Shown piece by piece: positions 1 to 11,296 of a stretch of DNA of 64,000 nt (positions are counted from its first letter, which is position 1; every line of letters starts with the position of its first letter). The notes below the pieces were generated by a model. That model was not told the DNA's origin, made no database searches, and saw only the letters and a program-made list of their open reading frames with translations. Source of the stretch: Calendula officinalis (taxonomy: Eukaryota; Streptophyta; Magnoliopsida; Asterales; Asteraceae). The position numbers and the translations under genes are program-made. Where the stretch lies: the NCBI GenBank assembly GCA_963853835.1, contig OY970824.1, positions 66,854,884 through 66,918,883 of the forward strand. The letters are read 5' to 3'.

Positions 1-199
1 CCTTACGCCGGCGTCAGAGATTTTGAGCGTATTTGACGGCAAGGTGGAGTAGTTATTTCTAATCGATTAGAACACTGAAAGTTGTGATTTCCAAAGCGAG
101 GTGCTTTCACTTCCCAATTTGCAAACGACCGTTCAATTACTAAAAGGAATCTGAGTGTAAAAGAAGTTATATAAAATATCGTTCAAGATTACAACATGT

Positions 200-347
200 A
201 GCTTCGCAGCTCGTTTGGTTAGAGCATTTGTCTGGCAACCAGGAGGTTTGCAGTTCGAGTCCCGGGCGTGGTCTTTTTTACAAATGTGATTAATTCCATA
301 ATTAGCAAGTGTGTTGGCTGAATTTTCAGCCTTGCTAATTATGGAAG
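200..347 (+). mobile_element. tRNA-derived SINE-like repeat with terminal hairpin
   Basis: A degenerate tRNA-like head is visible at about 200-273. It has an A-box/D-arm-like segment (AGCTCGTTTGGTTAGAGC) and a B-box-like segment (AGTTCGAGTCCCGG), but the T stem does not pair properly, so it is not a functional tRNA. A run of T follows. A 16-bp perfect inverted repeat lies at 294-309 and 331-346, around an inner palindrome GGCTGA..TTCAGCC. The same head plus the same GGCTGAATTTTTCAGC motif recurs near 51.5 kb, which supports a dispersed family. The exact ends are inferred. Confidence 0.5.
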
Positions 348-1257
348 GGGTAAACTCTTTATAATATAGTATAGATATTTCACATTTAAAACTCTAAATA
401 CCCCCTCTATCATCACTAAAATACCATTTACCCACAAAATATTTTATAAAAAAATAAATTTTCTCTCTCTTCACTCACGCCAATATCGTAACTTAAGTCA
501 CACATTCTTTCACTCTCCCCACATACCGGTGTGGTGGCTTAGTCTAGGTGGCGCCAAAAACCTGCCACCTCATACCGCGCATGCCCATCTCGCCACTTTA
601 CCCCACCCTCTTATATGAAACAAATATTACCCTCTTATATGAAACAAATATTTGATGTGTTTCTAAATTAAAAGTATGTTAGTGTTTTCTATTATATAAA
701 ACTATTGTAAAGTAAAAAAAATGAATTCTTAAATCTTAACACTGCCACCTCATCTTACGCATGCCCATCTCGCCACTGCCACTTTAATGCAGTAATTAAA
801 TAGTTAAAACATTAATTAGAAAAATGTGTTTGACTAACTCATGTTCTAAGAGCATGAGATAAATATGTATTATGAACTCAAATTTACTATTCTTATGTAA
901 AAATACATTCAATTCATGCAAAAAAATAAAATTCATTGATGACTAATAAATGTTTTAATTCATTATTAAAAGGAAAGTTGAAGTTCATTGAATACTTCTA
1001 ATCTGGGCATAGGCTAGATAAACCCATTAGGAACCTTCTAATGAATATTAAGGTGTGACTATTGATTTAGGGGCATTAATTCATGTTAATGAAGATTGTA
1101 AAACATCGTACGAATCTAATATCATTCTACCAAAACCTAAATACTCACCAGAAATAAAAAAACCCGGGGTTCTTGATATTTTCCGAGCAGTGCTGTTGTG
1201 TTTCGAGGGCCAATTACTTGTGAATTGGGATGCTGCAACTACTGTTTTGTTTGAGGG
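348..1257. other. AT-rich intergenic DNA with two small direct repeats
   Basis: No gene is recognisable. About 36 bp at 562-597 recurs imperfectly at 742-777 (shared core GCATGCCCATCTCGCCACT). Near 605-652 a 23-24 bp segment beginning ACCCTCTTATATG is tandemly duplicated. The short open frame at 1055-1261 has no recognisable protein features. Confidence 0.5.
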
Positions 1258-1395
1258 GTGATTTTTACACCACATCTTTTAATGTCCACACCACAATAAA
1301 TATTTTATATACTTATACAATCTGTAGTAATATTTGTACGTTGTGGTGTAAACATAAAAAAAAATATAGTATCAAAATTAATCCCCTTTTGTTTG
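1258..1395. repeat. Small foldback MITE, family member 1
   Basis: About 135 bp with near-inverted ends: GGGGTGATTTTTACACCACA on the left, and GTGGTGTAAAC followed by ATTAATCCCC on the right. Related sequences lie at about 18011-18120 and 61450-61590, so this is a dispersed, non-coding, hairpin-forming family. I see no transposase and cannot assign a superfamily. Confidence 0.5.
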
Positions 1396-2885
1396 TAGCT
1401 GAGCAGGAATAAATGTAAGATGTTTGGGTCATTGAAATGGTAATGGTCTAATGGAAATAAACATATGTTTGGGCTTACCGTCTAGTTCACTTGAGTTATG
1501 GGCCTTTTCATCATTATTTGAGTTTCAACCTTGTATAATAACAAGGGAACAACCCTGTTGCAACATAGTTAAAATTACAAATAGCAAAAAATAGTAATTG
1601 AACTTTGTTGACTATTAAAAATGTAATATGATATTTTGAAATTATTGTTAATTTACTAACTTAACTCATTAATTTGGTCATGTTTTCATATACGATTTAG
1701 TTCCTTTGTAACTTTTGTCAAACTAAGAAATATATGTTCATCTCGATATATTGAACTATAAGCAAATGACATGAAAACTGAAGATCAAATTAGTAAGTGA
1801 AGATAGTAAAATATACGGAGTATATGTTTAACAAATGGGACGTTATATGCAACATTACTTTATTTCCTCTTATTGTTTCTTCTTTTAATTTTATTTGTGT
1901 CTTTCTCGTTGTCACATATGAATTTACATTAATAAATGTATTCTTATATATAACGGGCTCCCCGATGTGACCTAGTTTATGCACTAGATGTACGTAACTT
2001 AATCGTTATTATGGTTGTTTCTGAACCTTTATTTGACAATCTTATAAATTTTTTGAAAAATAGAAAAAGACAAACTCAAAATTGTAATTGTCAAATTTGC
2101 AAACGCTGGTTCTGAACTTCTGATCCAATCTCATCTGATCTAGTAATATTTTGGTATCCAATTTTCACAATTCTCAAGAATGGCAAGCAAAGCATCTCTA
2201 TCTTTGGCCAACCCCACTCTTATCTTGTACTGAAATCCATTTGCCCACTCCTTTTGGATAAACCACTTGTCGCTCTAATCGACTCCCATGTTATGTTATA
2301 TTCTCATATTTGGAGGGAACATACCTTATACTTTGTATTGTCATTTTGGTATAATATCTTTTATTTTTATTTGTGTGCGTGTGATATGGTACTCGATACC
2401 CGATTTTGATACCAAAAAAATGGGTACCCCGTTCGGTTTGGTATCACTACTATAGTTATCCTTACGAAAAATAAAACTCACCTCTCTTGATGTGCAAGGA
2501 CCTGTGAGTTTAATTGCCACATTTTGATTCCTAACTTATGAACCAAACAATTTAATAGATTCAATTTCATTCCTGAATTCTTAAAAACACCGATCAAACA
2601 TTATAGATGGATTTAAGTACAGTTAATAGCATATACAATAACGGACTCAAAGATGTATATTTAATGTAAATCAAAATTTAAACTAAAATGAAATTACGAA
2701 TTCGATACGACCTCAACAATTTTATGGTTTGGAAGAAACAGCTCCAAAGTCAAAACCAATCCATAAATTGTTGCCTTGCTTTTGGAATCAATTTTTTATT
2801 TTTTAACATATGCTTTTGGAGTCATTTTTTTCTGAATACTTTTGGAGTCATGGTCATGACTCATGAGTATACTCTTTTAATACTA
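1396..2885. other. AT-rich intergenic DNA, nothing recognised
   Basis: Very AT-rich, with many stops in all frames. I see no conserved protein segment, RNA gene or clear terminal repeat. Confidence 0.5.
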
Positions 2886-3496
2886 TCTCCGTATCAAAAT
2901 AACTGATACATTTAAGTTTTATAGTTTTTGAGTCAAAAGATTAAATTATATGTTAAGATAGATTAAAGTTGATAGTTAGTGGATAATGAGTCCTACTTGT
3001 TTTGAATAAAGTGATACTAGGCCTCTCTCAACCGCGACGCGTCACTAAATACATCACTAAACACATCCATACCGACGGGTTACTGACGAGGTCGTGCCAA
3101 CAACAACACATCACTAAACTCATCCTCACTTAAAAAAAATATTAAATATTACCCAACCCATCCCCCCTCCCCTCACAGCCCCCACGACATGATTAAGAAA
3201 TCCGTCTTCACCACGACGGGATACTACTGATGCATGCTACTGACAGGTTGGTGCCAATGACATTACTACCGGCGCGCTAGTGATGTGGTGTTGACGGGTT
3301 AGTGACGGAGGGTTGAGAGCGTTCTTAATGATGTTTAAAAGTAAAAATAAGGATAAGAATGTAATTTTACTTTATTAAATTAGATGGTTAGTGGAGATTG
3401 AGTCCCACTTTTTTACCAAATAAGGTAAGATATGAAAGTGTAAGACTTATTTTAATCTACTAAATAAAAAGTGTATCACTTATTTTGACACGGAGA
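2886..3496. mobile_element. Stowaway-like MITE with a nested Tourist-like MITE
   Basis: The outer element is flanked by TA (2884-2885 and 3497-3498). Its inverted ends, TCTCCGTATCAAAATAACTG on the left and the complement of ATCACTTATTTTGACACGGA on the right, match the Stowaway (Tc1/mariner) pattern. It is interrupted at about 3020-3324 by a GC-richer element with ends around CTCTCAACC/GGTTGAGAG, flanked by CTA and TTA, which suggests PIF/Harbinger (Tourist) type. The inner element has repeated GTGACGG/CGTCAC motifs. There is no coding capacity. Confidence 0.65.
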
Positions 3497-3648
3497 TATT
3501 ATTTTAAATAATTCAATTAACAAAAATCATAGAGAGAGTGTGGGACATTTTATTTGTTTTTTTTCTTTTTCTAGAGAGAGAAAGTAAGAAATAGATAAAT
3601 AATTTGGGTGCTGGGCGGGAGAGAGAGAGAGAGAGAGAGAGAAGGGAA
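3497..3648 (+). promoter_or_regulatory. MDAR4-like gene 5' flank and leader with a GA microsatellite
   Basis: The 150 bp before the start codon hold a (GA)n tract at about 3619-3642, a common feature of plant 5' leaders, and a separate AGAGAGAG run near 3571. I see no convincing TATA box. The transcription start is not determinable by eye. Confidence 0.4.
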
Positions 3649-6600
3649 ATGGGGAGAGCGTTTGTGTATGTGATTCTTGGTGGTGGTGTTGCCGCCGGTT
3701 ACGCAGCTCTTGAGTTCACTAAAAAAGGCGTCTCTCATGGCGAACTATGCATCATCTCCGAAGAACCTGTAATTAATTTCTCATTCGTTTTCATCGATTT
3801 TGTTAGCTAACAATTATGTCAATTTAATCTATATCTTCCATTTTCGTTTTTGTGAATTCGTCGATTTTGATTGATCATCGTGTTTGCTGAATTTGATCAT
3901 TGATGTTCGGTTTACTCTATTGCACGCCAACTGTTTGTTGTTTTGCTTCACGTGCTTGCTTGTTTTCTTGCGTGTGGTTTAAGAATTATATAAGTGATTT
4001 GACTATTTGCTTGATTGTAGGAACTTAATTCTCTTAGTTTGTGATATTTAATGCTTATTGTAAATGATTAATGAAGCCAAATTCAACTCTTAAGCACCGA
4101 TTAAGTTTATTAATTACAGCTGACCTTGCACCTTTAACAAATCGGTGAATTTTGATGAAATTTCTGTATATGGAATATGAACTAACAGTTTTTTTAATTA
4201 GAGTTGTAGATCTTCAACTTTTAGGACCAGTGCATTTTGGGAACCATTATAAATTTGTGAAATACGCCTAACCATAGGATATTGGATTGTGAGAAGTGAT
4301 TTTGCACACGAAAAAAGCGATGCATACACTTAGGGGTGCCCAACGGGTCAACCCGACCCGACCCGGCTCTTATCGGGTCGGGTCCGTCGGGTTTGAGGTT
4401 AAAAAATCCTAACCCGAAACCCGACCCTATAAGATTTCGGGTTGGTCGGGTTCGGGTCTATCGGGTTTCGGGTTTGTCGGGTTGACCCGATCGGGTTGGT
4501 CGGGTTACACATTTATAAAAGTTCAAGAAACACACATTTATAAGGTGTTAGACCATTATATATTGTAATAAAAATTAAAATCCTTACGACACCTAAAAAA
4601 TAATAATTATGAAATTAATAGTAATTGAATAAGAACTTGAATCAGATTCAAACAACTTTCTGTATTAATGTTTGTCGAATAAATACAAATAAAAAAATTA
4701 CAAAAAAGAGAAAACAATACCTTTGTATATTAACAAATAGGAAATGGTGGTTTTCAAGCAATTAATATCAAATGTGATTTTTGTAAACAAACATGGAAGC
4801 AGGTAACATCAGACGGTGGAGGGGGGACTTTGAAGATTAGTAAACCATGTTCCTCTCGATATTTGTATATAAATCTTTAGAAAGAAAAAATCAAAAAACT
4901 CTATTATGTAAACACTTCAGGTAGGTATTAATTATGACTTTTCCTTTTCTTTTTATATATTTTTGATAAAGATATTTTAAAATTTAAATTTTAATCCTAA
5001 CTCTTATCGGGTCAATCGGGTCAACCCGAAACCCGAAAATAATAAAAAGCATGACCCGAAACCCGACCCTATAAAGAAACGGGTTAGTCGGGTCGGGTTT
5101 ACAAAACCCGATATCACCACAGGACCCGATTGCACCCGACCCGAATAGCGTTATCGGGTTCGGATTCGGGTTAGGGTCGGGTCGGGTTGACCCTTTGGGC
5201 ACCCCATACACATAAAGTGCATGCATCACTGACTTGTACTACATCTAGAGAATGTTGTACTTTATGTGTATACATCACTTTTTTCTGTACACAAATCACC
5301 ACCCATTACATATGATGATTCGTTGTTCACCAAATTAACACGAAACCATTATCATACTTATATATGATTCGTTTGTAACATATATTGGTGTTATAACAGT
5401 AATGTATGATAAATTTTGATTATTTGCAGGTGGCTCCTTATGAAAGACCTGCACTCAGCAAAGGCTTTCTACTTCCAGAAGGTATCAAATTAGCCATTTA
5501 CTAACAGATTAATTTTTTACTATTAAATATGATGCATTAGATTCTGAGAATTGTGTTTTTGTAAATGTTCTGCACAGATCCTGCACGCCTTCCTGCATTT
5601 CACACTTGTGTAGGTGCTAATGAAGAGAGATTAACACCAAAGTGGTACAAAGAAAATGGTAAATGTTAATCGAGAATCATTTTTCTGTTATGAATTTTTT
5701 TTTTATAATAATATATTATTTTTTTTAATTAATAAATTCGTGTCCTTCAGGAATTGAGCTGATTTTGGGTACTCGAGTAAAATCTGCTGATGTGAGACGT
5801 AAGACACTACTAACTGCAGCAGGAGAAACGATCAGCTACAAATTTCTAATCGTTGCAACAGGTGCTCGGGTACTGAAACTAGATTCTAAACATTTAATGA
5901 AACAATTGGGAGAATAAAAACATTGTTGTCTGAATTGTATGTATGGATTTTTATAGGCTTTGAAAATTGAAGAGTTTGGTGTAAGTGGATCAGATGCTGA
6001 AAACGTATGTTATTTACGTGATGTGGCTGATGCAACCAGGCTTTATGATGTGATGCAAACGTGTACTGGCGGCAATGCGGTGGTTATTGGTGGTGGTTAC
6101 ATTGGAATGGAGTGTGCTGCTTCATTGGTGATCAATAAGATTAATGTTTCAATGGTGTTCCCTGAGCCACATTGCAGTAAGCACTTCAAATTTTCAAACC
6201 TAATTTTTAATTTTTGTTTATGGTGATATAACATACTTTGTAGTTTATACTCCTAAGAACCTAAAGAAACTAATATTGTGGTGGGTGATTTATTTGATTT
6301 TATATTGTTTTTAATTGTAGTGGGCCGTTTATTCACTCCAAAGATTGCAAATTATTATGAAGATTTTTATAAATCAAAGGGCGTAAATTTTGTCAAAGGC
6401 ACAGTTCTGTCATCGTTTGTTTTCAATGAAGAAGGGAAGGTAAATCTCAATCTTACCTAGTGTCGGCAAAATGGGCGGGTCAGGTCTCAACAGGCCAGGT
6501 GACGGGTCAAAATAGCCCAGGTTGACTCAAAGCACCTTTATGTCTAAAACTATAATTTTTTTAACAAATATTCAGGGGGTAAGATTACAAAAGTATATTA

Positions 6601-7479
6601 TTTCACTACTAATATACCAAAAGTATATTATTTTTAAGACTTAATATAATTTTACGAATAAAGTGAAATATGAGGTTTTATGCATTAAAAATACATTGTG
6701 TCGCCATTTTAACCACCCATATCCTTTTAATTACTTATTATACACAGGTTAGTGGAGTTAATCTCAAGGATGGAAGCTACCTTCCTGCTGATTTAGTAGT
6801 CGTAGGAATTGGAATCCGTCCTAACCCAAGTCTATTCGAAGGCCAACTCACTTTCGAAAAAGGCGGAATCAAAGTAAACAACCGCTTACAATCAAGCAAC
6901 ACCTCTGTCTACGCAGTTGGTGACGTGGCATCATTTCCGGTCAAAATTTTCGGTGAAATTCGGCGACTCGAACACGTCGATGCCGCCAGAAAATCAGCTC
7001 GACATGCCGTTTCCGCAATAATGGAGCCCGAAAAAACACCCGAATTCGATTACTTACCGTTCTTCTACTCTAGGGTTTTCTCATTATCATGGCAATTTTA
7101 TGGTGACAATTTAGGGGAGCCCGTTTATTTCGGTGATTTCTCGGGAACGAGTTTCGGTGCTTATTGGGTGCATAAAGGTCATTTAGTTGGGTCCTTTTTA
7201 GAAGGTGGGAGTAAAGAGGAATATGAAGCCATTGCTATGGTGACGAGGATGAAACCGGAGATTGAGGATTTGAGTGAGCTCGAGCGGCAGGGTTTAGGGT
7301 TTGTGGTGGCGTTGAGTCAGAAACTGGCGGTGGTGCCGCCAGTGGAAGTTGGTGGTTCGACGTCGGCGCTAGTGTTGGAGAAACCGGTGTACCCGTGGCA
7401 TGCGGCGGCTGGGGTGGTGGTGGCGGCATCGATAGCGGCATTTGCTTATTGGTTTGGTAGAAGACGCCGTCGGTATTGA
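3649..7479 (+). CDS. MDAR4: Monodehydroascorbate reductase, peroxisomal-membrane type (MDAR4-like)
   Basis: Seven exons with GT-AG introns and consistent phases: 3649-3768, 5430-5481, 5578-5658, 5751-5869, 5957-6176, 6321-6439, 6748-7479, about 480 aa. The enzyme reduces the monodehydroascorbate radical to ascorbate with NAD(P)H, using FAD. The FAD dinucleotide motif VILGGGVAAGYA is at the N-terminus, the NAD(P)H motif VVIGGGYIGMECAA is in exon 5, and the second FAD motif VYAVGDVASF is in exon 7. The C-terminus has a hydrophobic helix (AAAGVVVAASIAAFAYWF) followed by RRRRR. This is the tail of the peroxisomal membrane isoform, about 488 aa in Arabidopsis, and is absent from cytosolic forms. 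The ATG in GAAATGG was chosen because the family starts MGRAFVYV. Intron 1 holds a hAT-like element; intron 6 begins with hAT-end-like sequence (GGCAAAATGGGCGGGTC, about 6467). The frame is intact, so it is probably functional. Confidence 0.95.
4331..5204. mobile_element. Non-autonomous hAT-like element with dense ACCCG subterminal repeats
   Basis: 874 bp inside intron 1 of the MDAR4-like gene. The ends are inverted: left GGGGTGCCCAACGGGTCAAC; right the complement of GGTTGACCCTTTGGGCACCC. The flanks CATACACT (4323-4330) and CATACACA (5205-5212) match at 7 of 8 positions, compatible with an old 8-bp hAT target duplication. Both arms, about 180 bp each, are packed with ACCCG/CGGGT in both orientations, while the 490-bp core is AT-rich. 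Clustered subterminal motifs are typical of transposase-binding regions in hAT elements. It encodes no protein; a repetitive minus-strand frame at 4984-5229 is only the translated repeat. Confidence 0.7.
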
Positions 7480-8094
7480 ATTCACTATTCAATATTGGTG
7501 CCTATACGTTTTTGCAATTTTCATTAGGAAGCTTGAAGAACACAAATGTTCGTATTAGAAGACTTGTTAAACTACATACATAATCATCAATATTGTATTA
7601 TGTATAGTATTTGTGTTCATGAAAAGAGCTGGTTTTATGAAAAGCTTAAAACTGCTAATCAAACTTTTATCATTTTGTATATGTTTTTCGATATCGTTAA
7701 ACATGAAAACCGATACAGATAAGTATACCCGTATTGTAAAAAAAACTAGATGACTTAATTTGTATCAATTTGACGGTTTAAATTAGTGTGTTAATTGAAT
7801 TTTGAAGTCTTTCAATTTAGGAGAATTCTCAAGTCAACAACATCCGAAAATGATTCCACATTTCTATAAATTCTATTGTAGTTTGTTCAAGAAGAAAAAA
7901 AAGCCCGCTTTAAAACCAATTTTATAAGTTTACATATTCTAGCTTTAGTTGCGTATTTTCACAAAAATGCAATCTCAAAATTGTGTATTTATAAGGGATT
8001 TCAGTATTTCACTAATTTGAAAACGTGTTCTTTCAGTTGTTTTGGAATAACCTTCAGTCGTGACTTAGTACTATTGGATGTAGCAATTCATCTT
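7480..8094. other. MDAR4-like 3' UTR and intergenic spacer
   Basis: AT-rich sequence between the MDAR4-like stop codon and the tRNA gene. The first 250 bp are presumably 3' UTR. No other gene or repeat is recognised. Confidence 0.5.
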
Positions 8095-8166
8095 GGGCAT
8101 TTGGTCTAGTGGTATGATTCTCGCTTTGGGTGCGAGAGGTCCCGAGTTCGATTCTCGGAATGCCCC
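8095..8166 (+). tRNA. tRNA-Pro (anticodon TGG)
   Basis: Complete cytosolic-type tRNA of 72 nt including the discriminator base. The acceptor stem pairs GGGCATT with AATGCCC. The anticodon stem CTCGC/GCGAG encloses loop TTTGGGT, giving anticodon TGG. The T arm is CCGAG-TTCGATT-CTCGG. There is no intron and no encoded CCA. A TTTT run follows within a few bases as the RNA polymerase III terminator. It lies about 950 bp upstream of the first RPL12 gene, a linkage I also recall for Arabidopsis RPL12. Confidence 0.97.
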
Positions 8167-9115
8167 CTTTTATTTCCATTTTTTCTTTTTTGTTTCTCTT
8201 TCTCTCTCGGAATATGAGGCCATCTGGACTGGGCTAATTTTTTCAGAATGGTTAACTATTGAAGATGAATTTCATTCATGTCATGCTTTGAGCTTTTTAT
8301 GAGCTAATTAATTATCTAAGATTAAACACGTCAAATCTTTTTTTTCATCACAAAAAGACATGTTTTGGTTTTAAATATATTTTTATTTCTAGATATGGAA
8401 GACATGTGCATCTTCAATTGACAAGTTGTGTTTGTTCTATGTCAACCAACAATCTTCAAATGATAATTATATGTGACAACATTATTTATTGGTTTAGGGA
8501 AAATAGTTCAACCAGTATGTGTGTGCATCTAATTGTAGTCAGGATTATATGCATTAAAAATGAACACGTGTTAATTTTTTTCCTATCTTATACTTTTGGT
8601 TTTTTTGTACCTGAGGTGATGGAGCTTCTCAACAGTTTCTAATGATTTATAGATAGTAATATTATGACACATAACTCCACAAACATAATTTTCAAAAGAA
8701 TTAGTTTTATAATTAAAAAGAGCTATCGGCAGAACTTGTTGCTCGGTTGCCTTCCTCCGCTATGTAAAATTGTAAATCATATTTTAATTAAAAGTGTATT
8801 AATTAAAAGTTGTTCAAAATAATTACAGTATTAACATTATCTTAAATAACACGATAAACTGTTAAGAGGTGCTAATGAATAAGTAATGAGAGTTAACCAA
8901 AATATGGTCAATTGGTCATGTAAACTGTAAACTGTGAAGTGTAGTTAAGGATGTTTGTAGCAATCAGTTCAAAATCAGGGTGCTATATGTAAATAAATGA
9001 AAAATTAAATCGACACCTTTGGGCAGTTGATCTAAAATCCAACCAAACCTCTCGATCCTCTTATCCTATCTCTTCCTTCGCTCCAATTAACCAGTCTCCC
9101 TCGAGCTCTGCTCCA
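8167..9115. promoter_or_regulatory. Upstream region of RPL12 copy 1
   Basis: AT-rich spacer. The last 110 bp (9003-9115) share CTCTTATCCTATCTCTTCCT with the leader of RPL12 copy 2, so the 5' leader was part of the duplication. I see no clear TATA box here. No other gene is recognised. Confidence 0.4.
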
Positions 9116-9688
9116 ATGGCGTCTTCTACTCTCTCTACAATCACCCTACGCTCATTTTCTTACCCTCGACAAGCCGCCGCAACTCAATCTTCATCTCCGT
9201 CACTCTTTTCCCCCAAACAAACCCAAGAATCCCCCCTCCGAACCCCCAAACTCAACCACCGATCGACATTTCTCCGACCTGTCGCGGCCGTCGCCGAGGA
9301 GAAGGTCGTACAGCTAGGCGATGAAATATCTAACCTAACTCTAGCGCAGGCACAGACACTGGTTGAGTACCTTCAAGAGAAGCTTGGAGTCACCGCCGCT
9401 TCCTTCGCTCCGGCTGCCGTTGTCGCCGCACCTGGAGGCGCCGGAGCTGAAGCGCCTGAAGCCGTGGAAGAGAAGACGGAATTCGATGTTGTGATTGATG
9501 AGGTCCCTAGTAACGCCAGGATTGCGACAATTAAAGCGGTCAGAGCGTTAACGAGCCTTGCGCTAAAGGAAGCTAAAGAGCTGATTGAAGGTCTTCCGAA
9601 GAAATTTAAGGAAGGAGTATCGAAAGATGATGCTGAAGATGCGAAGAAACAGCTTGAAGAAGCTGGAGCAAAAGTTTCAATTGTTTAG
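9116..9688 (+). CDS. RPL12: Plastid 50S ribosomal protein L12, copy 1
   Basis: Intronless, 190 aa. L12 forms the flexible stalk of the plastid ribosome that recruits and activates translational GTPases. Residues 1 to about 56 are Ser/Thr/Pro-rich and basic, typical of a chloroplast transit peptide, ending near RPVAAVAEE. The mature part has the N-terminal dimerisation segment (GDEISNLTLAQAQTLVEYLQ), the Ala/Gly/Pro hinge (AAVVAAPGGAGAEAPEAVEE) and the C-terminal domain (KTEFDVVIDEVPSNARIATI, then KEAKELIEGLPKKFKEGVSK, ending KVSIV). The start follows the conserved MASSTLS, which both copies share. It is near-identical to copy 2 at 13158 in the mature region and more divergent in the transit peptide. 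Intact. Confidence 0.97.
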   Translation: MASSTLSTITLRSFSYPRQAAATQSSSPSLFSPKQTQESPLRTPKLNHRSTFLRPVAAVAEEKVVQLGDEISNLTLAQAQTLVEYLQEKLGVTAASFAPAAVVAAPGGAGAEAPEAVEEKTEFDVVIDEVPSNARIATIKAVRALTSLALKEAKELIEGLPKKFKEGVSKDDAEDAKKQLEEAGAKVSIV

Positions 9689-10369
9689 ATCACGAATTTG
9701 TGGTAAGCTTTTTGTTTTTGATACTTATCTAATGCAATGTGTTATTAGTTCTTCATTTTTGTAGTAAGCTATTCGTTTCTCTATCAAATCTGATCATATT
9801 TCTTACTGTTCTCCAAGGTGTTTTGTTTTTCTTCATGAATCTCATTGCATCTGTAAGTTGCTAATTACTGTGTCTCATTGGATCTGTGAGAATTATAAAT
9901 TCAATTGCATATTTTACGATGATAACAATGAATTACATAAACTGAGAAACGATTAAGTCAGACATGTGGATAGGTTCTCCAAAAAGAAATTATGGAACAA
10001 AATTAGTTGTAATTCACTTTCCGTTTCTTTGCAAAATACTTTAGCATTCTATGACAAATAACAACATTCATTCAGTTAGTAACTTATAAATTTAAAATGT
10101 AATCATATAAACAAGGATCCCTAAAACAAATAAACTATTCAAACAAGTATTTTACTTGTGTGTACGTTGAAAGAGAGGAAAAGGAAAAGGGGCCAACCAT
10201 AATTAACTATTGTTTATGTTGCTTTCACTATTCAATTGTTATTAGTAGGAGTCGATCTCGCTGTGTGAGTAGTTAGCGAATCCTGCTTTTATGTAACGTG
10301 GTTAGGGAATTAGCAAATGACCAATTTGATGTAAGAGCACCGGGAGTGAGCAAATTTGGGGTTTTTATA
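9689..10369. other. RPL12 copy 1 3' flank
   Basis: The first roughly 200 bp are homologous to the 3' flank of RPL12 copy 2 (shared ATGTGTTATTAGTTCTTCAT and CATCTGTAAG). Unlike copy 2, this flank has no Harbinger insertion, so it is the paralogous empty site. Nothing else is recognised. Confidence 0.55.
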
Positions 10370-10598
10370 CTTCCTCCGATTCATAATAAGTGATACACTC
10401 TTACAATATATCTTATTTAGCAAAAGATAGTGAGATTTACACTCACTAATTATCTACTTTAATATAGTGAAATGACACATTTATTGCGAGACTCATTTTT
10501 CACTAATCATCCAATCAATCTAATCTAACTCTCATTATAATCTTTGTCTTAAAAATTATGAAAGCAACAATGTATCACTTATTTTGAATCGGAGGAAG
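10370..10598. mobile_element. Stowaway-like MITE
   Basis: 229 bp with long inverted ends: left CTTCCTCCGATTCATAATAA and onward; right the complement of TTATTTTGAATCGGAGGAAG. A TA dinucleotide on each side (10368-10369, 10599-10600) is the Tc1/mariner target duplication. Non-coding. A single-ended relic of the same terminus (GAATCGGAGGAAGTA) lies at about 23526-23540. Confidence 0.85.
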
Positions 10599-10838
10599 TA
10601 GGTATTTTGGGGCCACGAGTGAAAAGAAGGCATTTGTTGTTTTTGTGTGTAATTTTGGTGAGCAGGTGTTGGGTAGGTAACGACTTTGTGCTTCAAGTGG
10701 TACTTCGATGTAATTACCAGTGTGATGTTCATGCAAAACTCAACACACCAAAACTAAATAATGCCCTCCTTATGAATAATGCCCTATATGATATAAAATT
10801 GTAATTCATATAGCTTATCATGCAACCTCCAAAATTAA

Positions 10839-11272
10839 GGGGGTGTTTGGGAAAACTTATTTAGGGGGCTTGTGCTTATTTGCTTATAAGCTTATTTGAA
10901 TTAATAAGCTTTTTAAAAATAAAGTGTTTGGAAGAGCTTATTTAAGCTTATTGTAAAATTATCAAAAGGGTATAAAAAATAAAAAAGTAAAAATTATAAA
11001 AAAAAAAAAAAATTTAAATAAAAAATAAAAAAAATAAAAAAAAAATAAAAAAATTAAAATTTTTAGATTAAATATATGTGGGTGTCAAAGGTGAGGATAA
11101 AAGGGTAAAAAACCCTTAATAAGCTTAAAATCCCTTTCAAAAGGGATTATTTAAAACCCTCTAATTAAGCTTATAAGCATAAGCTTATAAGCCAAAACAA
11201 ACACTTTACTTAAGTAACTTAAATAAGCTAAAAAGCTTAAAAGCTCACTAAAAAAGCCCTCCCAAACACCCC
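10839..11272. mobile_element. Tourist-like (PIF/Harbinger) MITE
   Basis: 434 bp with ends GGGGTGTTTGGG / CCCAAACACCCC and TAA flanking each side (10836-10838, 11273-11275), the 3-bp duplication typical of PIF/Harbinger. The interior has many AAGCTTATAAGC-like palindromes and A-rich tracts. Non-coding. A further 25-bp direct repeat, CTAAATAATGCCCTCCTTAT plus GAATA, lies at 10754-10778 and 11272-11296, outside the 3-bp duplication. Confidence 0.65.
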
Positions 11273-11296
11273 TAAATAATGCCCTCCTTATGAATA

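Noticed and set aside
200..273. Genuine tRNA at the left end
   Set aside because: D arm and B box are present, but the T stem does not pair and the anticodon stem is irregular; treated as a SINE head.
4984..5229. Minus-strand open frame with Asp-Pro-Asn repeats
   Set aside because: It is the translated ACCCG repeat of the hAT-like element arm, not a protein gene.
8093..8302. Open frame starting at the tRNA-Pro
   Set aside because: It overlaps the tRNA and has no conserved protein features.
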